From: Cristatella mucedo
Lineage: Eukaryota; Bryozoa; Phylactolaemata; Cristatellidae
Length of the DNA stretch: 64,000 nt
NCBI GenBank assembly: GCA_009760855.2
Contig: WPIO01000013.1
Coordinates: 2,800,501 to 2,864,500, forward strand
Direction of reading: 5' to 3'
Shown here: in pieces, positions 12,505-27,100 of the stretch
Position numbering within the stretch: the stretch's first letter is position 1
Layout of the letters: every line of letters starts with the position of its first letter
Position numbers and translations under genes: made by a program
The notes under the pieces: generated by a model
Told to the model about the DNA's origin: nothing
Seen by the model: only the letters and a program-made list of their open reading frames with translations
Database searches by the model: none

Positions 12505-15040
12505 CACATGGGAGAGCTGAATATCTTTCTAGGCATTTTAAATATTCCGGGAAGCAAGCTTGCCGATCGGTTAGCGATAACCCGAAAAATTTCAACATGT
12601 TAAAGCACATAAAGGACAATTCAGACGAACACAGCAAATCCGAAGAGGAACAGGTGGGCTTCTAGCTTGTTTTCGAGAGGGTTTGCTGACTTTTAAATGA
12701 CGTTTAATCAGGGAATGTCGTAGTGCAAGTCGAAAGTGAGATCTAGGCTTTTGAAATATACAGTATAACGAGCGGTCAGCTAAGGATTTGAGGTTGGCTG
12801 GGGGCTCAGCACAGCGACTTAAGAGTCAGAAGAACAGGTGATACAATATATAGTCTAGCTGATTGGGATGGGGTTCGGATAGGTAGGGCGAAGCGAGAGA
12901 ATGAAGGAATGCAAAAATGTGTGACAGAATCTTGAAGCTGATTCGCTGCTAGATAAGAGCCAGGTCGGAGGTCAGAGAGAAAGCAGTGCAATACGGCAAT
13001 ACTCAACATTAGCGATAGACTAGCCGATAGCTGCACGGGTTTTCGCTAATTGCAAGCGCCAAAGGTGGAAGACCTGCGAGTAGCAACAAACTGAAGTCAA
13101 GAAGGAATATCACACATGCATGGACAAACTCGGATGTGATATCCCTGTCTAAGCAGGTCCGAACTTGATTGCAGAGCTTATGTGGTCGTCTAGTGAAAGG
13201 TCACTTTGGAACACGAATACCAGACTTCAGATTGCTTCAGATTGCCGAGATGATTGAAGATGAACTGGTCAAGCTCATTTTAAAGGTACGGCTTCCCAAT
13301 TTCTGACTAAAACTAGATTTACCCACAACTAGTTCCTTGGCTGTATTTGTTATTATTTTGAGAAAGTTTGCTTCCATCCAAGTGCAAATGTCAATTATAC
13401 ATTTGAGAAAGTTTGCTTCCATCAGAGTGCGAATGTCAATACGTGCTGAAAGGGACTTAAACGACCTGAAAGGCATGGAGGGATACAAGCAGATAAGAAA
13501 TATGCTTGCCAGGCTGCTCATTTCGAGGGTTAGGATTTCGAATTTCCGAGAGGCATCAAGTTTGCCCATACCTAGTAAATGGGTTCTGTTGCAATTCAAT
13601 CGGAGAAATACTGCTACCGTCCAAGAGCACATGCCAGCAATACATGCTGTAAGGAAGTTATCGCACCTCGGATGACTATAGCCCATTGGCATCAATGCTG
13701 TAAAATCTCCGATTAAGGTAAGACCTCAGCCGTCGCAATGCAGTGCCAGCGATGCCTAGCCGAGAAGATAGGTGTCAAGAAGGACTTTGCTGCCAAGAGA
13801 TGCATCAGAACTAGCAGAGAGACTCTATCAAGGTCAGCATTCCTAAGAAAGCCGTTATACACTTGCAGCATTGCTGACTCAGAAGAGCGATTAGCTCGAA
13901 AATCTTAACGGAGCATTCTTTCTAAGCTTGAAGATTTGACATACAAGTTTAACTGGCTTGCCACTACCCGTTCTAGTTTCTTAGATAGTAGTGGCAGTAG
14001 GGAGACTGGGCGGACGTTATTTAAGTTCTCTGGGTCTAATATTGACTTCTTAACCAGCGGCCTAACGACAGCTTTTTTTTAAGGATGGAGGGACGATGCC
14101 TGAGACAGCAGACATATTTATTATGTTGGTTCATAAAGGACAGCAGGCATCTTCATCCAGGCATCATATATCAGACATCCAGGCATCTTAGAAGGACACC
14201 AGTAGGTATTGAGGCTAGAGGGCCCTCAGCGGTCTCCTCAGTCGAACCAAGAACACAAAGTTAGACAGAAGACAAAGCTACTAGTGGCAGACTTGAAGTA
14301 AGATATTGAGTAAAGCAAGTAACAGCTGGGTGAGGAGTGCAGTTGGGATTTTACCTCAGGGTAGGCTCCCTGATGTCACTTGTCTTGCCGACAAAGAAGA
14401 AAGAGAAAGGGTGTGATATGCAGCCACTAGGATCACTACGTATAGCGCTGACTTGCGAGCACTTAGTGAGATGGATGACGGTTCCTCAAACTTGTGCTAC
14501 TTTGATGCTTCCTCTAGCTACTTATATGTCTGCAGTAAACCATTGGCCATCGGGGCAAGGGGAACAATAATGCTTGGTCAGACAATAAGCTCATCCAGAA
14601 TATCGGCGTTGGTGTCGTGTTTCAGCATTCCACCAATGAGGGCAGGTCGGACAGAGATGAGAGAAAGCAGAAGGCCCGAGCAAGATATTCTTTGAGTACA
14701 GCATTAATGCCACAGGTCTCAAAGTTTCTCAACCTACAGATGGTTTTTATACTGAAAAGGACACAAACTGTAGACTAAATGTGAGCCCCGTGTGGTCAGA
14801 CGTACAGAATTGGGTACTAATACGAGTTGACAGCCCATAGTCAAGGGAGAATAAGTTAGAGGAGGTGAATGGTAATGAATTGGCCGGCATAAATGAAATA
14901 TAGCAGACTAATTTTTGGGTTGCTAAGCAATGATGACGGCTGAATAAAACAACAGGATGGCCCACAAACAAGAAAAAATACGGAAGTGGCACAAGCAGAA
15001 GCTTGTTCCAAAAGGTGTGAATTCACGACAGAAGTGACAG
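12505..15040 (-). mobile_element. LINE-A, near full-length decayed copy
   Basis: Reading leftward on the minus strand: an endonuclease C-terminal segment at 15040-14747 with a T-S-D-H-T-G-L-T-F-S-L block; an RT motif-1 segment near 14060-13920 (N-x-RPVSLLPLLSK-x-LERVV); the region after the catalytic box at 13695-13237 with MEANFLK repeated by a 44-bp duplication and KELVVGKSSFSQK; the degraded C-terminus at 13036-12806; and a 3' tail near 12520. Stops and frameshifts throughout mean it is inactive. It ends next to the last NDUFB6 exon. Confidence 0.7.
13358..13445 (-). repeat. 44-bp tandem duplication inside LINE-A ORF2
   Basis: Two units beginning ttgagaaagtttgcttccat and ending aatgtcaat, about 90% identical. 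They repeat the IDIRTWMEANFLK-like segment downstream of the RT catalytic motif. Confidence 0.8.
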
Positions 15041-15159
15041 GCACTTACGCCACTACAGTGACTTATGCAGCAAATACCCCAAATCTGGAAATAAGACACT
15101 ATCGGTATGCTAGCAAAGCTAGCACAAATTAAATTAACAAAGTACTAGCTGATTTAAAA

Positions 15160-15256
15160 GCCTCATTTTCATATCGGTAGAAGAGCCTTGACCCCTATCA
15201 CTACCGCCTGCAGTTAGCAATAAAGGCTGGCTCACTGCAGGATTCCAGGATGGGAA
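15160..15256 (-). mobile_element. SINE-A body fragment
   Basis: Contains tagaagagccttgacccc, tatcactaccgcctgcag and aataaaggctggctcactgc, matching the SINE-A bodies at 53.4 and 59.6 kb. The tRNA head is missing or eroded. It overlaps the 3' end of the proposed last NDUFB6 exon. Confidence 0.6.
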
Positions 15257-16431
15257 GGAAGAGAAGACAGAAAGTTTTAGTATTATTTCGGAAAAAATCT
15301 TGACACTCAAGCCAACGGCTCACAAACGTGACCAGAACAGTCGTGGAATTTGAAACCCGCCACGGTTTAGCTGATTCCTCAACCTGTGCAGTAAGCAAGC
15401 ATTTCCCACAGAGCCGCTGCCGCCACGTCACTAAGTGCCAATCGCACGCGACTATAAGTCCTGCAGTCCCTACTCATCATGCCGTGAGCACGTGGATTTG
15501 GGTTGCAGACATGAGAGAATAAGACGGTGCTTACTCTAAAAACCCTCGAGCCATATGGAAACTCATCGAACTCGGGACCAAACATCGGAGCTCATGTACA
15601 TGATTACAAGTGCACACTAAACTACAGGGCACCGGCGGCAGATCGCTTCTAAGCACACAGAGAGCTCGCACTGACGCGTCTGGTACCGAAAACCGGCGTC
15701 GGCAAGACGTCGGGCCAATATCATCGACACGTGGGCACTCACCGGAAAAGTGCGAGGCTTGCTGGAATAAAAATGCCAGCCCTGCTGCGTTTCCCATGTC
15801 TGAAACGAGAGCGGCGCTCAGCAATAGATGGCAGACTAGACTGGTAGAAATGCAACACAGCCTGTACAGGAGAGAGCGAGGGGGAAAACAGCCGGTCAAC
15901 TCTCACCGCTCTGTTGTACTTTAGATAGTAGAAAGCGCCGTACAGAGCTACGACGCCCAGGCCGACTCGAGGCCAGAACCATCTGTAGAAGGCCGCCTTC
16001 TCGGGCGCCTACAAGCGGCGGTGTTCGCTAGCGCAAGCAAAACAGCGAGCCAGAGCCGCGCGCGCGCACGACGACGTCGCTAGCCGATCGGCACTTACGA
16101 GACGCGGGGTCAGAAACTTGAAGGCGAAGTCCCAAGGAGCCGCCAGCGCTCGTCTGATCGAATTGCGAGGGCGCAGCTCGGGCACGAACCGCGGTTCGTT
16201 CGGCGAGAGCGCCTGATCGTGCAGCCACTGCGCCCTCCACGCTCGGTCCTCGTCGGTCATTTTAAACGGCACGCGCTGCCTCTCCCGAGGGAACGGCTCG
16301 ATCGTCATGGGAGGATACTTGCTCTTCCTGTACAGATCTCGCTTTTGCATCTCCTCCTGCAGGCGCCATTCCTTTTTGACAGCCTCCACCGCCGAGTCCG
16401 CCCCAGCAGCGGAAGGTACGTCGCCGGCCAT
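15201..16431 (-). CDS. NDUFB6: NADH dehydrogenase 1 beta subcomplex subunit 6
   Basis: Accessory subunit of mitochondrial complex I, in the membrane arm of the inner membrane. Exons on the minus strand: 16431-16099, 16008-15907 and, less surely, 15383-15201. Exon 1 encodes 111 residues with the family signature MTDEDRAWRAQWLHDQ followed by LSPNEP. Exon 2 encodes the single membrane helix, starting APEKAAFYRWFWPRVG and ending YYLKYN. Splice sites are gtaagt and ttgtag, all phase 0. The start ATG at 16431 lies in AAAATGGCCGGC, a YY1-like context; the frame is open up to an upstream ATG at 16545. The proposed exon 3 (acceptor tactgcacag) puts a W-R-V tripeptide at the spacing after KYN that I recall from arthropod homologues, but its C-terminal end runs into SINE-derived sequence and lacks the usual P-G-D. 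Exons 1 and 2 are firm; exon 3 is a candidate. Confidence 0.8.
15384..15906 (-). other. NDUFB6 intron 2
   Basis: No repeat or exon recognised. The donor, read on the minus strand, is gtgaga at 15906-15901. The acceptor cag precedes 15383. Confidence 0.45.
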
Positions 16432-16543
16432 TTTCCAACCGGAACGAGCTGCCTCGAGGCACAGCGAATCCGACTTTGATCGTGTGCGCCCGTTGTTGCT
16501 AGGGACAGTCTGTCGGTGGATACTGCGCGGCCGTGGAGGAGTC
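16432..16543. promoter_or_regulatory. bidirectional promoter between NDUFB6 and a divergent gene
   Basis: Only 112 bp separate the NDUFB6 ATG (minus) from the ATG of the plus-strand gene. The interval is GC-rich, has no TATA box, and borders a YY1-like aaaatggccggc at the NDUFB6 start. This suits a shared TATA-less promoter (inference). Confidence 0.55.
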
Positions 16544-21273
<4,730 letters not shown>

Positions 21274-21342
21274 GCGCCACGAGCGACGCCGACGGCGACC
21301 CCAGCGCTCAGGGGCCGCCGCCTCCGACCGGACAGCTATCGC

Positions 21343-21376
<34 letters not shown>

Positions 21377-21731
21377 AAGCGTAACCGCAAGGCAGTGGCG
21401 GCGCTGACATCTCACCCGCCTTCACTGTGACGTCGAGCGAGCGAGCGAGCGAGCGCGCTTGTAACGACTGCTATTTTTGCGTGGCCTCGATGCGAGTACT
21501 TCGAACTGCAATATTTCTCTGAAGCAAACGCCGTGCACACAGTCTCGCCGCTGTATGTGCCAGCGCAATACTGTGCACAGAAGAGCAATCGTCTTTTCGC
21601 ACCGAGAGCGGTCGTTGGTTTGCGTTGCCGTGCGGGCTGAGCGTGCGCACGCGCTCTCGCTAGCTTTCCCAACTTCCTTCAGGCGCGATGAATCACTCGG
21701 TCGTTTTCTTTTGGCGCCACATTAAAGATTA

Positions 21732-21942
21732 CTGTAGAGCAGTGGTTTTCAACCTTCCTAATGCAGAGATCCTTCAATATACAGTTCCTCGTGTTGTGGT
21801 GACCCCCAACCATAGAAAGTTATTGTGTGCAAAATGTGAACGTGCGTGGTCTCCGATGGTCTTAGGCGACCCCTGTGAAGGGTCGTTCGACCCCCAAAAG
21901 GGGTCGCGACCCACATACAGGTTGAGAACCGCTGACCTAGAA
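21732..21942 (+). mobile_element. SPIN-type hAT MITE (195 bp) with target-site remnants
   Basis: The element proper is 21740-21934. It starts cagtggttttcaaccttcct and ends caggttgagaaccgctg, giving imperfect terminal inverted repeats. Internal blocks include gttgtggtgacccccaacca, cgatggtcttaggcgacccc, gggtcgttcgaccccc and ggggtcgcgacccac, which match the SPIN (URR1-like) consensus as I recall it. The flanks, ctgtagag and acctagaa, look like diverged copies of an nTCTAGAn 8-bp hAT target duplication. No transposase is present, so it depends on an autonomous partner. It lies 3' of the 191-aa gene, just after an ATTAAA at 21721-21726 that could be that gene's polyadenylation signal. Confidence 0.85.
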
Positions 21943-23331
21943 CGTCGGACTCGCTGCGGCTCGATTTTATGCACGCGGCGATTAGATTTAGTGAACTCTT
22001 CATATTCCGGAGCTCGTTTTTCTGACCTAATTAGAAACCTGAGAGAGCCACGCGACGTCGACGCCTGACGCGACTGACGGACGCCGGCGGTCGCTCTCGC
22101 GAGGCACTCTGGAGCGGCACTGCGACCCCGCGGCAGCGACCCGCCGAAAGCACGCAGCGCCAGTCTTCCGTTGCTGCTTCAGTTTCCGGTGAGCAACTTC
22201 ACGCACTCGACTTGTTTGAAAATGCAGAACGACCAAAAATAGTCCACCCGAGCGAAACTGGTCGGCAGCGGCGTAGTCAGCGGCCGTTCGAAGGCCTCCT
22301 CGGAGGGCGCGCTAGTCAGCAGCTGCAGGACGGCGGAGTCGGAGAGCGTTGCCAGAACGGGACTGACTTTTCCAAGGCCCCTCGATCCTCTTAGACAGAG
22401 GCTTCTTGGCGTCCATTGGATTCTGCTCTTACCGCCGCGAAGCTACAGCCGTAAGCTCAATTGAACTTAGGTACGTCTTTGTGCACAGCAGGAAGACAAT
22501 TCCTGACGGGGCTATTAAATCGCATTGCAAAATTAGTTACACATGTACTAATTTCGCTCGAATGTGACCTTTAAATCACGAGGGTTTGGAAACATTTTCC
22601 TCCATAAGTATTACTCAAAATTGCACATTTTTTTCGCAGGACTTTCTGCTTATGGCATATTTTTTTCCGCTTCCACTTGTTGCTTAGAACTGCACGTTTT
22701 TTATGAGTTTCTGAAGCTAGCTCTAATAAGAGAGGAGAAATAGCGGCTTCTCAGTTTTAAGGGCCACTCATGCTCATATATGAAATTAGGCCAGATTTTG
22801 AATCACCCATTGGTGAGTATTTGTGGTGCATCATTCCTGAGCCACTCGCAGCAACCGTCCTCACTAAGCGGCCCATCTCTATCCTCCTCGATTGTGAAGT
22901 GAAGTTGCAAATAGGATTGCAGTTGCGAGGAAAGTTTAAAGGGAAGTTTCAGGATTCGGCGACCGAACACAAGTAAGTAAAACGTGATGCACAAATCGCT
23001 AATGAGCGTCCCATAAATTTCGGACGCATTATCCCCAAAGGCAACTCGCCAACGTCTTCAATCAAGAAGAAATCTTCCAGAGGAGGAGAGTGGCAATCTG
23101 GAAGACGTGTCCGCCTTGAGGCGGCAACTCGTTAGTGTGCTATGGAGTTCAACCGAGCGTAGGCGTGATTGCAAAGCGAAGTATAGTGTCCGCTATGTCA
23201 GCTGCCTCTCCGAAAGCCCTAATAGTTACCGCAAATGCCGAGATTGCAGGGTTATTTTGTTGCCATATCAAGGATCAGATGTAGCGACTTTATAGCTTTG
23301 CTTGCCGAGGTGCTGCAAGATGGCAGCGGCC
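21943..23331. other. intergenic DNA with a GC-rich, coding-like patch
   Basis: 21950-22450 is GC-rich. A minus-strand frame around 22400-22210 stays open (LGKVSPVLATLSDSAVLQLL, then TPLPTSFARVDYFWSF) without a clear start or splice frame. After 22450 the sequence is AT-rich with nothing recognised. Confidence 0.35.
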
Positions 23332-23500
23332 TGCACTCGGGTCTTAGCGCAGGGGTAAGGCGCTCTCGCTTTACCTCGCAGGTCGCGGGTTCGAGTCCTG
23401 CAATAGACATACATATTTATTGCCAACTGCAAACGCCAGTGATTGCCGTTAAGACCCTTCTGCCGCAAATGGATGGCTTTTGAATCAGCCACCGTTTACG
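23332..23500 (+). mobile_element. SINE-A, tRNA-derived
   Basis: A tRNA-like head with A box (cttagcgcaggggtaaggcg) and B box (cgggttcgagtcctgca), followed by the SINE-A body (attgccaactgcaaacgcc, gattgccgttaagacc). The same architecture occurs at 35.6, 53.4 and 59.6 kb. It is not a tRNA gene: there is no matching acceptor stem or clean cloverleaf. Confidence 0.75.
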
Positions 23501-23579
23501 TTAGCTTAGTCACGTAACAAGGGGTTAGGCAAAATATTCAGCTCACTTTAAGGAGATTCGCTGTTATAGTGATAAAAAC

Positions 23580-23880
23580 AGTAATAATGCAACATTTATG
23601 TAGCGCCTTAAGAGAACCAAATTTCCAGTGGGCTGAAAAGTAAGCGTGGTGATTCGTTAGTTACAAACAAGCCAAATTTCAGCTCGCACAAGCGCGCATA
23701 AGAAAATTCACGTAGAAGAAGCGAATGCTATGAGGAAGTAGGTTGAAGCTTCTTTTTGAATGTCTGAAAATCTGGTGAAAACGCGCAATGTCAGACGGTA
23801 ATAGGTTTCAGGTTATTCGAACATAGGAGCTGAAACCATGGGGCTCAAATCGACTTTAAGTTCATTACAAGCACATCCAA
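23580..23880 (-). mobile_element. degraded LINE-A 3' region
   Basis: The tail motif gcgccttaagagaaccaaat on the minus strand near an imperfect (TAA)n, followed by eroded 3' UTR words. Confidence 0.5.
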
Positions 23881-23890
23881 ATAAGCAAAT

Positions 23891-24050
23891 GCCGAGCTGG
23901 TTTGGTCCAGCGGTTAAGGTGTTCGCCCCAACCGCGGTCTGGCTGAGGTCGTGGGCTCGAGCCTGGAGGCGTATGTGAAGCGCCTGAATAGAGATTAAGT
24001 TCTCTTAGGGCGCTACACAAATGAATTACATTTTATTGTATTATATTAAG
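23891..24050 (+). mobile_element. SINE-B, full copy with LINE-A tail
   Basis: Head gagctggtttggtccagcgg with a tRNA-like A box, B-box-like gtgggctcgagcct, then gtatgtgaagcgcctgaata and the LINE-A type tail gagattaagttctcttaggg with an AT-rich end. Sister copy at 47885-48040. Confidence 0.8.
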
Positions 24051-24174
24051 TCAGAAAGACCAGGGGAACGCGCTGTTATATATTTCCCACTCGACCTTCC
24101 CAGCCCTAGTTACGCCGCCTTCTAACCACGTGGCTGTCGTCGGACCAGCCCAACGGAGACGACCGCTTGATTAA

Positions 24175-24275
24175 TCTCTATATAATAATAATAATAGTAA
24201 TAACACGCTTAATTAAGCGCCCTCAGAGAACTCAATCTCTTTCTAGGCACTTTACATTTGCTGCAAAATCCCACG
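24175..24275 (-). mobile_element. LINE-A 3' tail
   Basis: (TAA)n at 24183-24205, then gcgccctcagagaactcaat, ctctttctaggcac and tttacatttgctgcaaa. It has the same 3' sequence as the 132-785 copy but stops after about 100 bp. Confidence 0.8.
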
Positions 24276-26150
24276 CGCTATCGATTGCAGGGAAACTAAA
24301 CGAGACTACTGGGGAACCCAAGGTACATCGCGGCTACAGGAGAACGCGTAATAACTATGATGCAAGCCTTCAAGAGCCCCCGGCTCCAGTAATCTTTGAC
24401 GGCTACCGGCGGCGCTGTGCCGCAATACCGGTTCACTACCGTCAAAGGTACGAGTGACTGCGTAACAAGGTATTGAACCCGCGAAGCGCGCCTTAGCTCG
24501 CCGTTGTTTCCGACGCTGGGAGGCCCTGCGCACGACGTTCTACGCGCGAGAGCGCGGAGTTCTAGGCGTACCCCTTGCTTCGCCACTGCGTAGCCACTGC
24601 TTCGCGCGGCTGGCCGCGTTATGTCCAGGAACGCCAGCCTTCCATTTAGGATGCGATTGCTGAGCGACGGGGGACTCCGGGGCTCCGCGCCCGAGTCCTC
24701 GTGCGAACGAATGAGTTTCCCTAATCGACCGGAAAAGCGCGCGGGCGTCGTCGCCCAGCCTGCCCCGAGTCAAAGGGCAGGCCTGAACCAGCCGGGCGAC
24801 CCCTTGCCGACTGGCCGACGCATCGAATGAAAGCCGCTCCGGGCCAATGAGCCCTACTCGGGTGCGCGTTTCAAGTCTCGGCTGAAGACGCGTACTCGCT
24901 CCGGTCGGCCTACCCTTCGCTCCCGAGTTACAGTGTCTATTTTTTCCCCGCGTTTTTTGCATGCTCGCGCGATTCATTGCGATTCAGCCAGCGCGCGATA
25001 CTAACCAGAGGTCACGCTCACCGCTCAGCCCTGAATGTCTTTTTCGCTTTAACATGGTGGCTTAAGTATGGTACTTGTCTGCTTTTCATGTTTGATACCG
25101 CGCGTATCACTAACCCTTGGGCACTGATTCTCTGGCAGCGCGTTGTAAAGTATCTGGATATAGATTAAGTTCTCTTCGGGCGCTATACAAACGAGCTATT
25201 ATTATTATTATTATTATTATCGAGCGACCTTAAATTTTCGTTGCTATCCACCTGCTCAGCACGCGGGGCAAAGTCGCTGCAACTACCGTCGTGCTATTTG
25301 CAAGCGTCATTCGGACCTCCCTCTTACTCTAAAATTGAACGAGGCGCAAACTGTAGATAAATAGTCGCTTGACGCTAGTAGATATGATGGATCCTTCTCG
25401 AACAAGCAAGCTTCTCTAACGCCGGTGCTGTCCAAGCTTGAATATTTTGAAGCTTGCAGCTGGTATAGCGCACCGAAGGCCTATCGGGTCTTGGGGCGTT
25501 ACGAAAGTGCCCGTTCATTTATTCAGATCGCACTAATTAATTCTGTGCTATGTATGTGCAGTTGTATCGCATTTGTGACGCATGCTAGCTTCTTCTGATA
25601 GCCAGTGAATCTTCGCTTCGAGTCAAAATCATCAAAGGGCGCATATTTTCCACACACATGGATTCCAACTGACGCCAGTCGTGATCTAGGCCTCAGTGTC
25701 GGAGAATTGTTGCAACGGCAATCCAACCATGTTAGTGCCGTTTTAATCATGTTTTTGTAGCAGAAATGAATCTGGAAGAGAGGCGTGGCGGCGAAGGGGC
25801 GGGTTATAGATGTCTCTGGGCGCCGAGGCCAAGGGGCGCTTAAAGCAAAATGGATTGCGCATGTTTTGTAACTACTTTTTAATGTGAGAATACCAATCGC
25901 GTCAAGCAAGTAATTGTTTTAATGGACTTGACTATTGCTGACTGAGCTAGTTTAGCACGTATACAGGTAGACCAAGCTGTGGCTTAACGCTCTTGTGGCG
26001 CACACGCGACGACATGGAAACGCAGAGGACCTACAAACAACCGCGGTGCATTCGGCTGGCGCTCGCAGCGCAACAAGCACACGGCCGTTCACCCATCCGT
26101 CCGCGTTCCAACTGCCCTTCTCGTCTCCGCTCGCCCCCCCCATCCTGCTT
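24276..26150. other. intergenic DNA
   Basis: A hairpin-capable segment at 24397-24450 (ctttgacgg ... ccgtcaaag), a plus-strand LINE-A tail with (TTA)n at 25145-25220, and an unidentified 128-codon minus-strand frame at 25523-25909. No supported gene. Confidence 0.4.
25145..25220 (+). mobile_element. LINE-A 3' tail with (TTA)n
   Basis: Reads tagattaagttctcttcggg, cgctatacaaacgag, then (TTA)n at 25197-25220. Confidence 0.75.
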
Positions 26151-26689
26151 GCTACAGGCGAGCTGCGTCGCACCGAGGACGAGCCCGATCTGCTACGCAG
26201 CGTCAAGGGTGAGCCAGCGTGCGGTGGCTGAGCACTGACGCACTATTAGACAGCGAAAGAGATCCTTAACTGGCTGAGAACGAGAGAGGCGGCTGAAGAG
26301 CACCTGCATTTTCGAGCTGTGAGCAAGAGGACGCAGCGGTCGCAGCAGGATCATGAGGTGATTGTTATTGGCTGGCTTGTCAACCCCATTCTCCCGGCTA
26401 GTACTATAGTGGCAGGGCGAAGCTCGCTCGTGGTTCCTTCTTCGTCTTCGGCTCCGTTTCGACGCCGTCACCGGTAGTTGCCGGACTCGTTTCTCTGAAA
26501 GCGAGGGAGGAGGGCGGTTTGTTCGCCAGCGAATGAGGGACAGGACGAGACAGCGCCAGGAGGACTCGGTAGACGCCTTCGAATACGGTCGTGTACCGCC
26601 CGAGCTCGCATTTTGTGTTTGGCGTGTGTGTTCGCGCACGTGGTCTCGGCATAAGGATTTGCCGATTCGAACTGTAAGAAATTTCAGTG

Positions 26690-27075
26690 GTTCGGGCTGG
26701 TCCGTCTATTTGGGTCGATCCCCCCACTAGAGACGTAGGTAGCCTAAGTGCGGAGACGTGTTTCCTCCGCAAGAGTGCTTGAGGTAGTGCGTGAGGTATT
26801 TCTGCCTTCACGGTGGAAACGGAGCCCTAGTTCTTCAGTCAAGGTCTAGGCTTGCGGTTCGGGCTCCGTCTATTTGTGTCGTTCCCCCACAATAGACGTA
26901 GGTAGCCAAAGTGCGGGGACGCATTTTCCCGCAAACGCGCTGGTGCTGCAGTGAGCCTGCGAGGACTGTGGAAGATAAATCTGAGCTAGACGCGAAGCGA
27001 CGTTGTGCGCTTGCCAATAAAGTTCAGTAAAATCCCCAATTCGTGTGTCTCGTTTTCCAATTCACGCCGCGAACT
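26690..27075 (+). repeat. tandemly duplicated LTR-like segment
   Basis: Two copies of a roughly 166-bp unit. Both contain gtccgtctattt or ctccgtctattt, ccccc, agacgtaggtagcc and agtgcgg-gacg; they start near 26691 and 26857. Downstream come caataaagttcagtaaa at 27015-27031, tgtgtctcgttttccaattc, and ttggcaacgacagg near 27087-27100. The layout resembles an LTR R-U5 region followed by a primer-binding site. No gag or pol follows, so it may be a solo or truncated LTR. Confidence 0.4.
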
Positions 27076-27100
27076 CACGACCCCCTTGGCAACGACAGGT

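Noticed and set aside
23891-23970. tRNA gene in the SINE-B head
   Set aside because: Repeated at 47.9 kb with the same body and LINE-like tail, and the B box is altered (ggctcgagcc).
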